Below are positions 33,385 through 44,404 of a DNA stretch of 64,000 nt, piece after piece. Each line of letters starts with the position of its first letter. Within the stretch, counting starts at the first letter, position 1. A program made the position numbers and the translations under genes. The DNA is from Sabethes cyaneus (lineage: Eukaryota > Arthropoda > Insecta > Diptera > Culicidae). The stretch covers positions 34,559,347 through 34,623,346 of the forward strand of contig NC_071354.1 in assembly GCF_943734655.1 (NCBI RefSeq), given 5' to 3'. The notes beneath the pieces are model-generated. The model saw only the letters and a program-made list of their open reading frames with translations, was not told the DNA's origin and did no database searches.

Positions 33385-34160
33385 GCATCCTGCGGCATCA
33401 GTACGAGATGTGGCAAAAAAACAAGGTACCTCACCGACTATGGTGATACGGGCCAAGGAGAGAATGGGCCTGCAGACCCGTCGGAAGCAGAAGCAGCCGA
33501 AACGAAGCACCAAACAGGCGGAATTTGTGACACCGAGGGCTCGGAAGCCGTACAACAAACTTTTGACCAAGAAATTGGAGTGTGTTATCATGGATGATGA
33601 AACCTATATAAAAATCTGCCGGGACCACAGTTTTATACCTCACCGAAGACGAAGGGTGTTCTTGAATCAGTTAAGGCCGTTTACATCGAAAAATTCGGTA
33701 AGAAGGTTATGGTGTGGCAAGCCATATGCGAATGCGGAAAAATGTCTCGTCCATTCATTACAACAGACACTATGAATGGCAAAATCTAAGTGAAAGAATG
33801 TCTGCAAAAAAGGTTGCTACCGATCATCAAACAGCATGACAATCCTGCAATCTTTTGGCCTGATCTTACTTCCTGCCACTACCTAAAGATGCGTTAAAGT
33901 AGTATGAAGCCAACAATATCACACGTGTGCCAAAAGACATGAATCCACCAAACTGTCCAAATTAGTCCAATTGAGACTTTTTAAACTTTGACAAGAGCAA
34001 AGCTGAGGAAAGACATGAAACCAGCCGACAGAGGTGAAAAATTCAAAAAAGATTAGCCTAAAGTGGTCACAATGGTTGGAGAAAGCACTGCGCAAAAGCT
34101 TAAGAGTAGTGTTAAGAGAAAAGTTAGAGAACTCGCTTACCCTACAAAAACTAATACAGC
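33385..34160 (+). pseudogene. DD37E-type Tc1/mariner (ITm) transposase relic
   Basis: Opens at RHPAASVRDVAKKQGTSPTM (second helix-turn-helix), then RAKERMGLQTRRKQKQPKRS and the first catalytic D in MDDETY (about 33593). After a frameshift, VMVWQAICECGKMSRPFITT is readable. The second D is in FWPDLTSCHY (codon 33862). The VPKDMNPPNCP block is followed by a broken SPIETF with a glutamate at 33973, about 36-37 residues on. This layout matches the DD37E family described from mosquitoes (established family; assignment from memory). The N-terminal helix-turn-helix is missing and there are several stops. Confidence 0.8.
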
Positions 34161-34219
34161 TTGAATTAAAAATTGAAAGAAAACACTATTGTGAAGCAGG
34201 TTTGGGAATAAAATAACTT

Positions 34220-36150
34220 AAAAATATATATATGATTAATTTTATTAAAGAAAGAAAGTGTATTTATACTTATCGGAACAGTCTATACATTACCATATAC
34301 CATCATTATAGTAAAGGGGAAGGAGCATCAGGGTATCAAATGAATCGAAGACTGGATGAGGGATGTGGTAACCAGCCCAAGTCATATAAGGTCAGAGAAG
34401 ATTTTGACGCGCCCTTCTAGTACACAAATCATCACGTAAGATAAGTTTGCAGAGCGAAGTTATGTATCTAGAAACCGGAGGTCTAAAAGGAGTATCTTAT
34501 ATTCCCGTGGAACCATGTAAGCGACATTGCTTATAGATCCAGCCAACCCCTTTTGGTCCTTTCCGAACAGCATTGACATGAAAGTTGCTAGGTAGATAAA
34601 TTCGATTCTGCAGTAATTCTACTTGCACACATACATACATAAAGCGTATCCTTTTACATAGATGTACTCTGCAAACAATAAAAATTTCAAAAAAGTAGGC
34701 TTCCAAGCTTTCCCTTTCCTCTTCCCTTCCAACCTTCTGCTTTCCCTTTCATCTGATATCCATATTGTAGGATTTGGCATAATTTTCGATTGTATGCGAT
34801 CATTTTCAGAAAACCGAAAATATTTGATTCCAAAATGGCGTCAGAATACTATATTCCATACCCAGACGTCATATTCTTTCACCAATATCCATTTTATAGG
34901 GGTTTTGTATCACATTTACAAATCTCATGGATATAGACCACTATGTTGCGGAACGTTTTGGGGATTGCAGAGAAATTATATATGAAATCATAATAGTCTA
35001 TGTACATGTTGGTGTGAATAAATCGCAAATTTTATCAAACGTTGAGATTTTTATGTATTCTTTTGTTGAATCACAATCTATACCCTGCACATTAGAACAC
35101 TTGGTTTGGAGAAAATAATTGAATGGAATTTTTATAGAGTTTTTAGACAAATGCGTCTCCTGTAAAATTTGCTGAATGATCAATATACATACGGCTCATA
35201 TCAGCAATGCAGTGTCTTCGGAACTTCTGTTCGTAATACATTTTATGCCTATGGGTTCGTATGTGTTAGTGGGGACAAGGAGCATCGATGCAAGTTTGTA
35301 ATACTTGATCTAAACTTCAAGGTGGAAACTAATTTGCCCCATTCTACCTTACACTAAACATCTCTTAGAGATTTGCGGCCTTCCACAAAAACAACAAAAT
35401 GTTCTTGTAAAAAGCAAATAACAAAAGTTAAGTTTAAAAACAAATTTTAAAGGAACTTTCAAAGATAATGCTCTATAAGTCTAATAATTTCGGCTGGATG
35501 AGCGGTGTTGCTTGAGCCAGTAGGATCGTTACACTAGCCCCGTAATTGTCCTGTAATCTAATAACCGGTTTTGCTTTTTTGCTCTATAAGTCTGCATCCA
35601 ATGGAGATAAAAATTTCATTTCTTCAGCAAAATTACGTGTTTCTACATTTTCTACAATTTCTTGGTAATGTCTCTAATTTCAAACACAAAAAAGATTTTT
35701 TATTTTTCATTATAGTAAACCATAACTAGCCTTTGAAACTTTTAGATTATGGGGGATATTCACAAACGAAAGTGCCGAAGACACAATATTGCTACACTGA
35801 GAGCAAATGACTCAAGGAAAACAGTTCTAATTTTCGCCATTTTCGACCACCGCGCCGTGCAGGGGATCCACGGGTTGAAATAGGTTATGATGGGAGCCAA
35901 TTATAACCGAATTCGAATTGCACCATTTGAAGATACAATGACGATGTTACGCTTATTAAAGTTTAAATCATCACATTTGCGAGTTTTTTTTTTTTTCTTA
36001 TAGTATTAGTCATTCACTTTCCTTTCTTACTCAAAACACTTCATTTTGCATTTTAAATAGGATACCGCCCGTGTGCTGCTACTCCGTTATTGACCAGGAC
36101 CGATGAAAATTGCAAAATGATGGCTAGAAAAAGCATATTTGAGACAGCAC
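34220..36150. other. No gene seen
   Basis: AT-rich. The phrase cgtatccttttacataga at 34647 also occurs at 30991. Frames at 34662-34985 and 35169-35357 have no recognised content. One interspersed repeat (35517-35575) is listed separately. Confidence 0.4.
35517..35575 (+). repeat. Interspersed repeat fragment, copy 2 (pairs with 1677)
   Basis: ccagtaggatcgttacacta, gccccgtaattgtcctgtaa, then tctaataaccgg: the same text as at 1677-1735 with a few substitutions. Downstream sequence diverges, so only this core is shared. Confidence 0.65.
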
Positions 36151-36164
36151 GCTATTTCTGATTG

Positions 36165-36395
36165 TGCAACCTTATCAGGTCCCTGCATGCTGATCAATAC
36201 CGACGCCGGCCATGTCCGAATGCGGGTCCTGGTGGGATGGGAAGGTATGTTAGTCCAATACTTGTTGCTACTAAAGACCAGGGAATCCTCTGCATCTTCA
36301 TAAGTATTTCGGGAAAGGAATTGTTGTTAGTAGATGAGGGGATGGATATGATATGGATATGATATGATGGGATGGTAGATGGATAATGTAAGTCT
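36165..36395 (+). repeat. Probable retroelement 3' fragment
   Basis: Contains cgccggccatgtccgaatgc, gggtcctggtgggatgggaa, actaaagaccagggaatcct and catcttcataagtatttcgg, then a ggatatgat-rich tail at 36340-36375. I recognise the phrase order from dispersed mosquito retroelement tails but cannot name the clade. No coding frame is credible. Confidence 0.45.
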
Positions 36396-36399
36396 GTAA

Positions 36400-38905
36400 G
36401 CACCAGTTATATGAGACTAACCTGGATATTCGAAAATTTTCTTGTAAAGCCAGTAATTACGAAAAGATATAAAAAATACCTCTTTTTAACAAATTTAATA
36501 TAATGCCATTGGTGCTCATATACAACCCTAATTTAATTTATATCGAAAAATACTATGCACATGCGAGATTTACGGCTCGAAAACTATGTGACAACTTAAA
36601 CTTATTATACCTGAACACAAAAATCAGGAATAATGAAACGAGCCAATATAGTCCCTAAGTTGACAAGCATTTCCTCTTAACAACGCTAAGCAAGTTGCAG
36701 CAAAGCAAGTTGAGATAAAGTTGGAAAACTGGTGTCCATAATTCGATCATGAATTTGACGTTAAAAAATCGGGTCTTTGGTTTAAATTTCCCTTTAAAAT
36801 TTGCACTTTTCGACCAAATGGGAATCGGCTAATCAGCAAAGTTTCAACACATTTTACAACTAACTTATAAACTTCATCACATTTACCGAACGGCATTCCG
36901 TCTGTCACATATTTGCTTCATAGCTACCTTCGGCGGTATTCTCGGCATAATGAAAATGTTGATCTCATTTCGCTTCGTGCACTTTGCATGCCGAACCACA
37001 AGATCGAGTTGGCAAGGAACCGTTCTTCCGAAAAGAGCATCCAACCGAAACGGTCCGATACCGAAACCGGCGAACTCCATTCGTTTGTGACAAAATGCAG
37101 CAATCTAGTTGTACATACAACTGTGACCGAAACAGATAAAATAACACTGTGGAAGTTACTTGCACTTGACCACTTTGCCACTTTGTTGGCTGCTGCGGGG
37201 GTGTGAGTGTGCATGGCATGCACCCTGTTATTGATTGAACCGGACCAGCTGCACAGCACATCCCTTAGCAGCCAGTGCAGGTGAGGACTCGGTCGTTTGT
37301 ACAAGCATTTTATATCCTAACTGCTGACCTCCTGTTACACCCCTGACGTTACGAGCGAAGCGACTATCCGACGAGCAAATGGTTAACATAACCAAACGAT
37401 GCCGGGAAAATGGCAATACCAAGAAAACCAAGGAATCTTGCTCTCTATTTTCAACCAAAACCTCAGCCCCAATTCCCACGGCAAATGGCAAGGACTGCGA
37501 TACCTCTGTTTGTTTCACCACGCCACCCCTGCTCCTACATATGGCCGGCAACTGTGTGAAAAATGCCACAACGTTTCATTTATTTAATCTATATAATTAA
37601 CTTTTCCATTACGTGATTTTCAATTTCGTTTACGATTTATCTTGCTCACCGGATCGGAAGCAGCAGCAAAGTTCCAGACACATCCGACTGCGGTCACCGG
37701 CGATAATTAGTTTTGGGTTTTAAAGTTTTTCCTCTAAACGGATCAAATTAGGATGTTTGTGTCGGAAAAATTTTAACTCAGCCAAAATCTACTTCCGGAA
37801 GGGTATCTAATAGAAAATTCATTTGATTTCGAAAGTTCGGTCCACGTAACCCTTATCTATTATATATGTACCTACCTAGCTACATTTCCAATGCACTGAT
37901 CAGCTATATATCATTCAACTTTTTACAGTTCTGAGTGCAAGAAAACTTCTGATGTGCTCAGTTCATAGAAAGGAGGAAATTGAAAACTGTCTCCTTTAAT
38001 GCTGGTAGTAATGCTGTCTTGCAGCATCAAACTTGTCCGAAAGTGTAGAAAAAACTTACCGTTTCTACTTTATCCATTCCGGACCGGATCCATTGTTTAT
38101 TGCAAAAAAGTACTTTTATTCTGGACTCTTCTCCTGCACCAAGGAGAACTTTTCACGCTGAATCGGATACCGGATAACGCAGCACTGGAACGGCGAGGTG
38201 GAAAAGCTAAAAAAAGGAGCAACTGAAAATATGTGGGTTCATTCTCAATTTCGAACAAAAGCTCTCTGCCTTCATTATGATCGGAAACAATAGACTCTGC
38301 CGTGCATGTTTATTGGTATTCTGCTTTGTTCAGGCAGTATTGAATATCGTCATAATTGGAAGCCGCACACACCACACACGCATAAACAGGCACACACACA
38401 CACACATTCGCTTATCCGACATAAAAAAGCAGCTTATGTTGCATTGTTGGCTGGCAGCCACTGAAATGCATTTGTTACACTTTCCATTGTGAAGCGAACT
38501 AGCGCAGTGCAGTGCAGCGCAGCACACCGAGCGGTGGCACTTATTTAGTCTGCTGAGTACCGTATTGCGATGGTTATTAATTTGAAAACAAAATAAATGA
38601 GTGAAATGTATGTATGGTTGCATGAATCCTAACAAAACGGGAGCTTTGGATCGCGATAGCACAATAAGTGAAGTGCCATGCTATGTAGGTAGTTGCGATG
38701 GAAATTATTGTTTGGTTTCGTGCATTGGAAAAATAACGTGTGGCCGGATGATGGCATGATTTGCTTTCACGGTAAATTAAAATGAGTTTGTTTGTGGTTG
38801 AATCAAATCATTGCTTTTCCGCTCAAAGGATCTATATATGTTCGCAGCAATCTAATTTAAGCTTTCTTTATAAATTTTCCGACATCATTAATGTAATTGG
38901 TATCA
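36400..38905. other. Element-poor stretch, no gene seen
   Basis: From 36.9 to 38.8 kb the sequence is GC-balanced with no matches to other parts of the window. A (CA)n run lies at 38389-38405. Frames of 62-126 codons on both strands overlap one another and are not recognisable. Candidate unique or regulatory DNA only. Confidence 0.4.
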
Positions 38906-38911
38906 TTGATA

Positions 38912-38953
38912 GCGTACGCGTAACGCCTGTTCAAAATAAATAAATCGCCCTAA
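38912..38953 (-). mobile_element. Half copy of the TAGGGTGATTAA foldback family
   Basis: Reverse-complemented, it reads TTAGGGCGATTTATTTATTT then GAACAGGCGTTACGCGTACGC. This matches 11679-11716 (TTAGGGTGATTAATGTATTT ... CCGTTACGCGTACTC). It stops where the next element starts. Confidence 0.55.
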
Positions 38954-40060
38954 GGGGCCATCCATATACCACGTGGACAGCTTAGAGGGGGGTGGGGGGT
39001 ATGAAAATGTCCACGCTTGTCCACGGAAGGGGGGAGGGGGTATGGAAAATGTCCACGTGGACAAGTTTTTTTTCTTACAAAAAATAGAAATTAGAAACAG
39101 CAATGTTGAATTGATTCTACATATGTATTAGCATTAACCATTGATCAGTGATTGTTTTTGAGCTCAAATAAAGATTTATCTTCTGAGGCATATGTTGACC
39201 TAAACACATGAACCGATCATTACAAAGACACACATCTGGTATAAATCTTATCGAAAAGATTAAGCCTGCGTTAGTACACATAGCTGTTGAACCTGCCGAA
39301 CCTGACATTTGATGTAATGCAGTAATAAAGATGTTATTATTGTTTTACAATCCTTGCCGTCTTTTGAAAATGATAAAGGTAACAGAAGAATCCACGAATA
39401 TTCACCAGTCACGTGACTCATTTATCATTAAGGTCGCGCTTGCACCAAATGTGGATTGTAGTTTGCCTCAAAATCAAATGCAAGGGCATCCATGGGCAAC
39501 GTATTTCCAAAAGGATTCGCCTGCAGAAAATTTTATGATTCACATCGCATCGGAAAGGTCTTGTGTTGTATTGAAGTAGACGGCCAAACTAAGGTGCTTT
39601 GGTTAGACAAAGATACTCTGGACAGAGATGAATCGTCAAGCGAAAGTCAAGTTGAAACGGACTTTATTGTAGTCGATAATAATTTGCAGTAGACAAGATC
39701 ACAAGAATTAAGGTTCTAACACCTTACATACGGATTATAGTACGCTGCGGAAAATTGATGGAAAATCAATGGAAAAACTCAGATTTCCTCAACGACTGAA
39801 AATCCGTATGCCTTGTGTCGGAGACTGGAGCTTCCATTCACGTAAGCTTTTTCAATAAATACTGCATAAATCAAGTTGAAAATAAAATTTAGCAGAATGC
39901 ATTTCAGTTTTGTTAAATTTGACATAAGCAAAAAAAATGTCCACGTGGACACACAGGGGAGGGGGGTGGGGGTTGAGCCAATGTCCACGCTTGTCCACGG
40001 AGGGGGACGGGGGGGTTGAAAATTGGTATTTTTCTGTCCACGTGGTATCTGGATGGCCCC
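38954..40060. mobile_element. 1107-bp TIR element with TAA duplication and G-rich ends
   Basis: Termini GGGGCCATCCATATACCACG and (reverse-complemented) GGGGCCATCCAGATACCACG, both continuing TGGACA. TAA flanks at 38951-38953 and 40061-40063. Each end has a second accgtg-less copy of the subterminal unit: gtccacgtggaca or gtccacgcttgtccac beside a G-rich run. A 3-bp TWA duplication fits PIF/Harbinger-like elements, but the class is inference. A plus-strand frame pair inside is listed separately. Confidence 0.75.
39415..39693 (+). pseudogene. Unrecognised frameshifted frame inside the TAA-flanked element
   Basis: Two overlapping plus frames join near 39510: the first reads IIKVALAPNVDCSLPQNQMQ then GHPWATYF, the second PKGFACRKFYDSHRIGKVLC then CIEVDGQTKVLWLDKDTLD. 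It ends with an acidic-serine tail (RDESSSESQVE) and a stop at 39690-39692. The composition looks protein-like, but I recognise no domain and it lacks a DDE-type motif. It may be a captured exon or part of an element protein, or chance. Confidence 0.3.
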
Positions 40061-40067
40061 TAATTGA

Positions 40068-41222
40068 ACTTTTCTGGAAAGTCTATCAAAGTAACCAATC
40101 AGAGGTCTATCGTTGTCGTCATCGTCATCGTCAGCGCAAAGCCTTGGTGGTCCGTGCTGTTTCAAGCAATTGTTTCCATTGAACTCGATCTTAGGCCACT
40201 CATCGCCAATTTCCCAGGCTTCTCACTTACGATCTTGTACGTTGGGCCCCCTGTTCCTGATGTTGGTGGGGCAGTTGCAGATAATCGTTTTCGTTACGAC
40301 ATATCTGGTCCACCGTAGCTTACCGACTTTCGTCAGACGTTACAATATCAATCTCACCAAGCAGTGCCTCAAACTCGTGATTCATACACCTCCGCCACTC
40401 TCCGCTTTCAGTTTGTACTCTTACACGGCAAGCGCGCGTATGTCCTCCGTGAGCAACAGCACAGCTTCAAATCCGTGAAGAACCTTCGTTAGGGTTTTGT
40501 ATTGTTAGCTTCTTAGGCTTCTTGATCGTAGCGTGTTACGAGGGGCAATGTAAGCTCTATTTCCCGCTTGAATGCGCCAATGGTTTACGTGCGTGTAAGC
40601 ACGCGTTTGTCTCCTTTGAGCCTCTTTCTTTCATATATTTGGTCCTTGACACCTATATTGTTATCCCAATATTCTTAGACTTCGCTTTCAGTCTGGCGAA
40701 AAACGTCTCTGCCGTCGCAAAGTTCCTAGCTATGATACTAAAATCATTTCCAAAGCCTAGGAATAGGCAACGTTTACTGAAAATTGTGCTTCCCGTTGCG
40801 ATGATCACTCGTAGGATCACCCCTTCATGAGCGATTTTGATTATCCTACAGAATAAGCTGTCACCTTATCTCAATCCAGGCCGCGTCTCGAAGGAACTCG
40901 AGAATGTCCCCGAGATCCAATGTAGTATCAGTTACGTCAGTATGTCCGGAAACCCTGTTCGTGCATTATTTGTCTTAGCTGGTAACGATCGACACTATCG
41001 GCTGCTGATTTGAAATCAATTAAAGTGTGATGCGTGGCACGGTGTACTTCCAATATTTCTGCGAGATCTGCGGTACGGTGAAAATCTGGTCCGTCCCCAT
41101 GCAGTCCCCTTGATAATTTCCTACGAAACATTGTGACGTCGGTGACTGCCAACGTAACGGTATCGGGGAGAATTTGAATTTGAAATTTACCGATTACCCT
41201 AGCTCTGTTACCATTTTCCATA
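40068..41222 (-). pseudogene. RTE-type non-LTR retrotransposon reverse transcriptase, 5'-truncated and decayed
   Basis: On the minus strand, near 41030, THHTLIDFKSAADSVDRYQL matches the RT palm motif (IDFKAA-DS-DR) of non-LTR elements. Reading on with many stops, the C-terminal tail is recognisable: KLRWTRYVV, then EWPKIEFN, then QHGPPRLCADDDDDDNDR near 40110-40180. The plus-strand gtcgtcatcgtcatcgtc corresponds to the GAC-repeat tail seen at RTE 3' ends. The endonuclease part is absent. Its 3' end lies next to the right terminus of the TAA-flanked element. Confidence 0.75.
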
Positions 41223-41814
41223 TTTGACTGTAGAGCAACGGGAAATCAATAAAAGTTTTACTCGATAAATAATCTCTTTAGATTAGATAAACTTTCATCT
41301 ACAGGGTGTTCAATAAGTTCGAATACAACTTTTCATCGTTGTGTAAGTGCGCATCATGTGCAATCTGTGTATTGGTATTGGTGTCAGCTTTAGCCTTATA
41401 TACAGTGATGCCTGATCTACGGATTTAGGAATTTTCTACGGACCTACGGATCAACTGCTCAAATCTACGGATTTGAGTTTTCACTTTGACGGCAGATAGA
41501 AATTTTCCTCATTTCCTCATTCAATTTTCTAGGTCAATGGTATGACATTCTTCACTTCTCTGCTTTCGCTTCCTGATCGTAGTGATATTTGCATTTATAG
41601 TAATAATATTTTTGTGGTTGGAGTACGGCAAAATGGCAAAATATTTTCATTTCTATTGTTCCCCACATTTTGGGATTTCCTTAGTATGATTTCTGTACTG
41701 CGACAGAACTTCAAAACCAAGCGAATAAGGTTGTTCTTTATAATCAAGCAGATAGAAGAAATTTATGTTCTATATGTATATTATGCTCTTTTTACGCTAT
41801 AAATGAAAACTCTT

Positions 41815-42500
41815 GGATATTTAAACCTTCAGAAAGCGATGAAAAAATGAAAAGACAGCAAAGAGAAGGCGAAAGACAGCGGAATGTTGACGAAAATGTG
41901 ATTCAAAGTCAATGAACAGTGATAAAAAGATGACCAAAATACGATAAAAAGACGACGAAAAGACTGCCAAAACTGCGATAAAAACACGACAAGAAATGGG
42001 AAAGAGAAATTAAAAAAGTGTCAGCCAGGCGATAAATCATTCTAAAAAGACTACGAAAAGATGGCGAATAAACGTCGTCAAAAAGACGACGAAAGAACAA
42101 CGAAAAGACAACATTTTTGTTGTCTTGGCAACAAACATGACGAAAGATGATGAAAAGATGACAATAAAAAATGAATAAAAGGTAGCAAAATGCAGAAAAA
42201 AACACAAATACGATGGAAAGATGGCAAAAGGACCGTCAAAGAACAATAAATATACAACAGAGAAATGACAATGAGGTGACGAATATGTAGAACAGGCAGC
42301 AAAGAGATGACAAAAAGACGGTTCCGCGATCGATAAGGTGACGATCGAACCGAGGTTTTGGGAAGACAATTAAAACTTAGCAAAACAGTGATAAACTTTG
42401 CCGAAAAAAACACTAATGACGACGGCATCAAACAAAAAACGCCACCAAAAGCAATAAAAATGACAAAAAATCGCTGAAAAGCGACAAAAAGACGATGACA
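41815..42500. repeat. Degenerate GACGAAAAGATGAC tract
   Basis: Purine-rich on the plus strand with recurring gacgaaaaga, gatgacaaaa and aaagacgac units. Minus-strand frames at 41909-42431 (F/S/H/L-rich, up to 117 codons) are by-products, as in the 785-1475 tract. Confidence 0.6.
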
Positions 42501-42631
42501 GAATACTAGATGGTTTTTTTTATTACTCTATATTTGAGAGGTTTTCAGCCTGCGGCTGGTTCGCCTTTTTATACTAAATGTTAAAAATAACGAAAAACGA
42601 CCAAAAAATGTTAAAAAGACATAAAAAACAA

Positions 42632-42703
42632 GAGGTTAACACGATATAGTGGTATTCATACCTCTCACGCCGAAGACTCGGGTTCAAATTTTAGTTCCGC
42701 AGA
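42632..42703 (+). other. tRNA-like sequence (possible SINE head) inside the hAT-like element
   Basis: gatatagtggtattcatacc resembles a tRNA D-arm/A-box segment and cgggttcaaatttt a B-box/T-arm. The acceptor stem does not pair, so a functional tRNA is not supported. A tRNA-derived SINE relic is the simplest reading. Confidence 0.4.
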
Positions 42704-42967
42704 AATCACGAATAATCCAAGCTGTTAAAGTGACCATAATCAAATTAAAACAAAAAACGGCAAGAAGATGACAGGAAAACGCGACACTTAGTAAAACAAA
42801 AAATTAAACACAAAATTCTAAATAACCTAGCTACGAAAAATGAAAGTTGAAATATGGAAAACATAGTCAAAAAACGAATGACGAAAGTCAAGTGTATGCG
42901 GTCTTCAATAATGTAGAAAAAATTCGAAATGTATCATGAATTGGTTTGATTCAAAAAAGTATTAAAG

Positions 42968-43185
42968 TGAAATAAGTCGTCATCGATTCTCCCAATTTCA
43001 AAAGCAGTTTTTTTGTTTGAAACAAAAATTCCGTTCATGAAAATATATTCGCTATGTTCAGATTGGCAAGAAAAATGTAGTATTTACATTTTTATAAACA
43101 GAATTCCGCTGTTAGGCCCAAAAACTGCTTCCGAAATTGGACTTTTCGAAGAAAAGTTAATGAGTGTAATTTCTCGTTAATTACC
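42968..43185 (+). repeat. Interspersed repeat, copy 2 (pairs with 11843-12060)
   Basis: gtcatcgattctcccaattt, aaaagcagtttttttgtttg, atgaaaatatattcgctatg and aaaaactgcttccgaaattg, in the same order and orientation as at 11.8-12.1 kb. Lies within the hAT-like element. Confidence 0.7.
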
Positions 43186-43501
43186 TTCAAATACAATCAA
43201 GAACAACACATATGCGATAAAAATTTAACTTCTTTCACTTTTCAGCAAAACTGACAAACATTTTATACGAACAAACCTTTGAATGAAGAACAAATGTTTG
43301 TCAAAGTTTCATTTAAATCAAAAGTTTGATTTAAAATTTTATAAAGTTTTATAATTTATAACCTTTTCCTCTGTGATAAAAAGTCAGGTGGTAAAACTAC
43401 GGATTTCTCTTCAGCCAAACCTGGCATCACTGCTTATATATAGGCTAACCGACGCGAAAGGTGTCGACTTGATGTCATTTGTTATTTGTTTACCGCGCGC
43501 G

Positions 43502-44235
43502 ATGAAGGAGTACCGCAACGTCGTAGTACAGTTGCGACCCGACGACATATTTCGGCGGTTGAAATCCCACTGGGTGAAGCGGAATTTCATCTATAACACC
43601 ATCCGTCGTACGGCGAGGACGCCAGCAGCCATCAAGGTGGTGAGGGAGCGGATTCGTCGAAAAATGAATCGCTCGATCCGGAAGGCCGCTGTTGATCGGG
43701 ATGTGTCGGTCGGGACTGCCCACACCATCATGGCGAAGGACCTGGGATGCAAGCCGTACAAGAAACGCAAGGTTCACGGGGTAACGGAGGCTACAACGCA
43801 GAAGAGGCTGGACAAAGCAAAACTGATAATTTCGCGGCGCGCTGGTCAGGTTCGTGTTTTCTGATGAGAAACACAGAGTTTCAGAGCGCCGGGCCGGTGA
43901 TGGTTTGGGGGCCGTATCCAAGCGTGGAAGGCTTCCACTGGTGTTTATCGAGAAAAACGTGAAAATCAACGCCGTGTACTCGAGGTTCTGAAGAAAGTTG
44001 AGGCCCCGGCCTTTGTGACTTCTACGGGAAAGATCATTACGTCCTTCAACAGGACGGCGAACCGGCCCACACACACGGCGAATATCGTCCAAGCGTGGTG
44101 TCGGGAGAATTTGACTGAATTTTTTGGTAAGACTTTGTGGCCTCCCAGCTCCCCGAATCTTAATTCCCTGAACTTTTATGTATGGTCGTACATGCCAGGA
44201 CCAGGTGCGGGCCGCGTGGCATTCTTTTGAGAAAC
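43502..44235 (+). pseudogene. maT-like transposase relic, third catalytic position changed to N
   Basis: From the ATG at 43502: MKEYRNVVVQLRPDDIFRRL, then a helix-turn-helix, then TPAAIKVVRERIRRKMNRSI, KAAVDRDVSVGTAHTIMAKD and LGCKPYKKRKVHGVTEA, a clear mariner/Tc1 DNA-binding half. After a frame change, FSDEK gives the first D (43863) and QQDGEPAHT the second (44053). The final block WPPSSPNLNSLNFYVW has asparagine where the family has aspartate (44171). A deletion of about 20 residues lies between the first two motifs. Inactive. The open frame upstream of 43502 is hAT sequence read through by chance. Confidence 0.88.
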
Positions 44236-44404
44236 GTCCCAAGCTCGTCATAAAGCACAAAGGAGGGGTGCTTCCACCAAATATGTCGTATAGGTTCTCA
44301 ATAAACACTGCTTTAATAAAATATGACTCAGAAAAGAATATCTTGTATTTTCATTTTTTAAACACATTTTTAAAGTGTATTCGAATTTATTGAACATCCT
44401 GTAA

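Larger units (their letters stand above)
41403..43432. mobile_element. 2030-bp hAT-like element nested in the maT element
   Basis: Termini CAGTGATGCCTG and (reverse-complemented) CAGTGATGCCAG, with a perfect 8-bp target duplication CTTATATA at 41395-41402 and 43433-43440. Subterminal ctacggattt repeats occur on both sides. No transposase is recognised inside. It instead carries a purine-rich GACGAAAAGA tract (41815-42500), a tRNA-like piece (42632-42703) and a 215-bp repeat shared with 11843-12060. It is therefore non-autonomous. Confidence 0.9.
41302..44401 (+). mobile_element. maT-like Tc1/mariner element, copy 2, split by a hAT-like insertion
   Basis: Left CAGGGTGTTCAATAAGTTCG and right reverse-complemented CAGGATGTTCAATAAATTCG, both continuing AATACA. 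TA lies at 41300-41301 and 44402-44403. Total 3100 bp, but removing the nested 2030-bp element and its 8-bp duplication leaves 1062 bp, the size of a deleted Tc1/mariner copy. Its termini differ from copy 1 at 8708, so it is another lineage. Confidence 0.9.

Noticed and set aside
36924..37304. 126-codon minus-strand frame with cysteine and tryptophan residues
   Set aside because: Overlaps two other frames of similar length (36965-37261 minus, 36913-37206 plus) with no preferred one and no family resemblance.
41909..42431. F/S/H-rich minus-strand frames up to 117 codons
   Set aside because: Complement of the GACGAAAAGA purine tract; composition artefact.
43490..44308. 272-codon minus-strand frame
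   Set aside because: Antisense shadow of the maT transposase relic, which reads in the plus direction with clear helix-turn-helix and DDE-type motifs.
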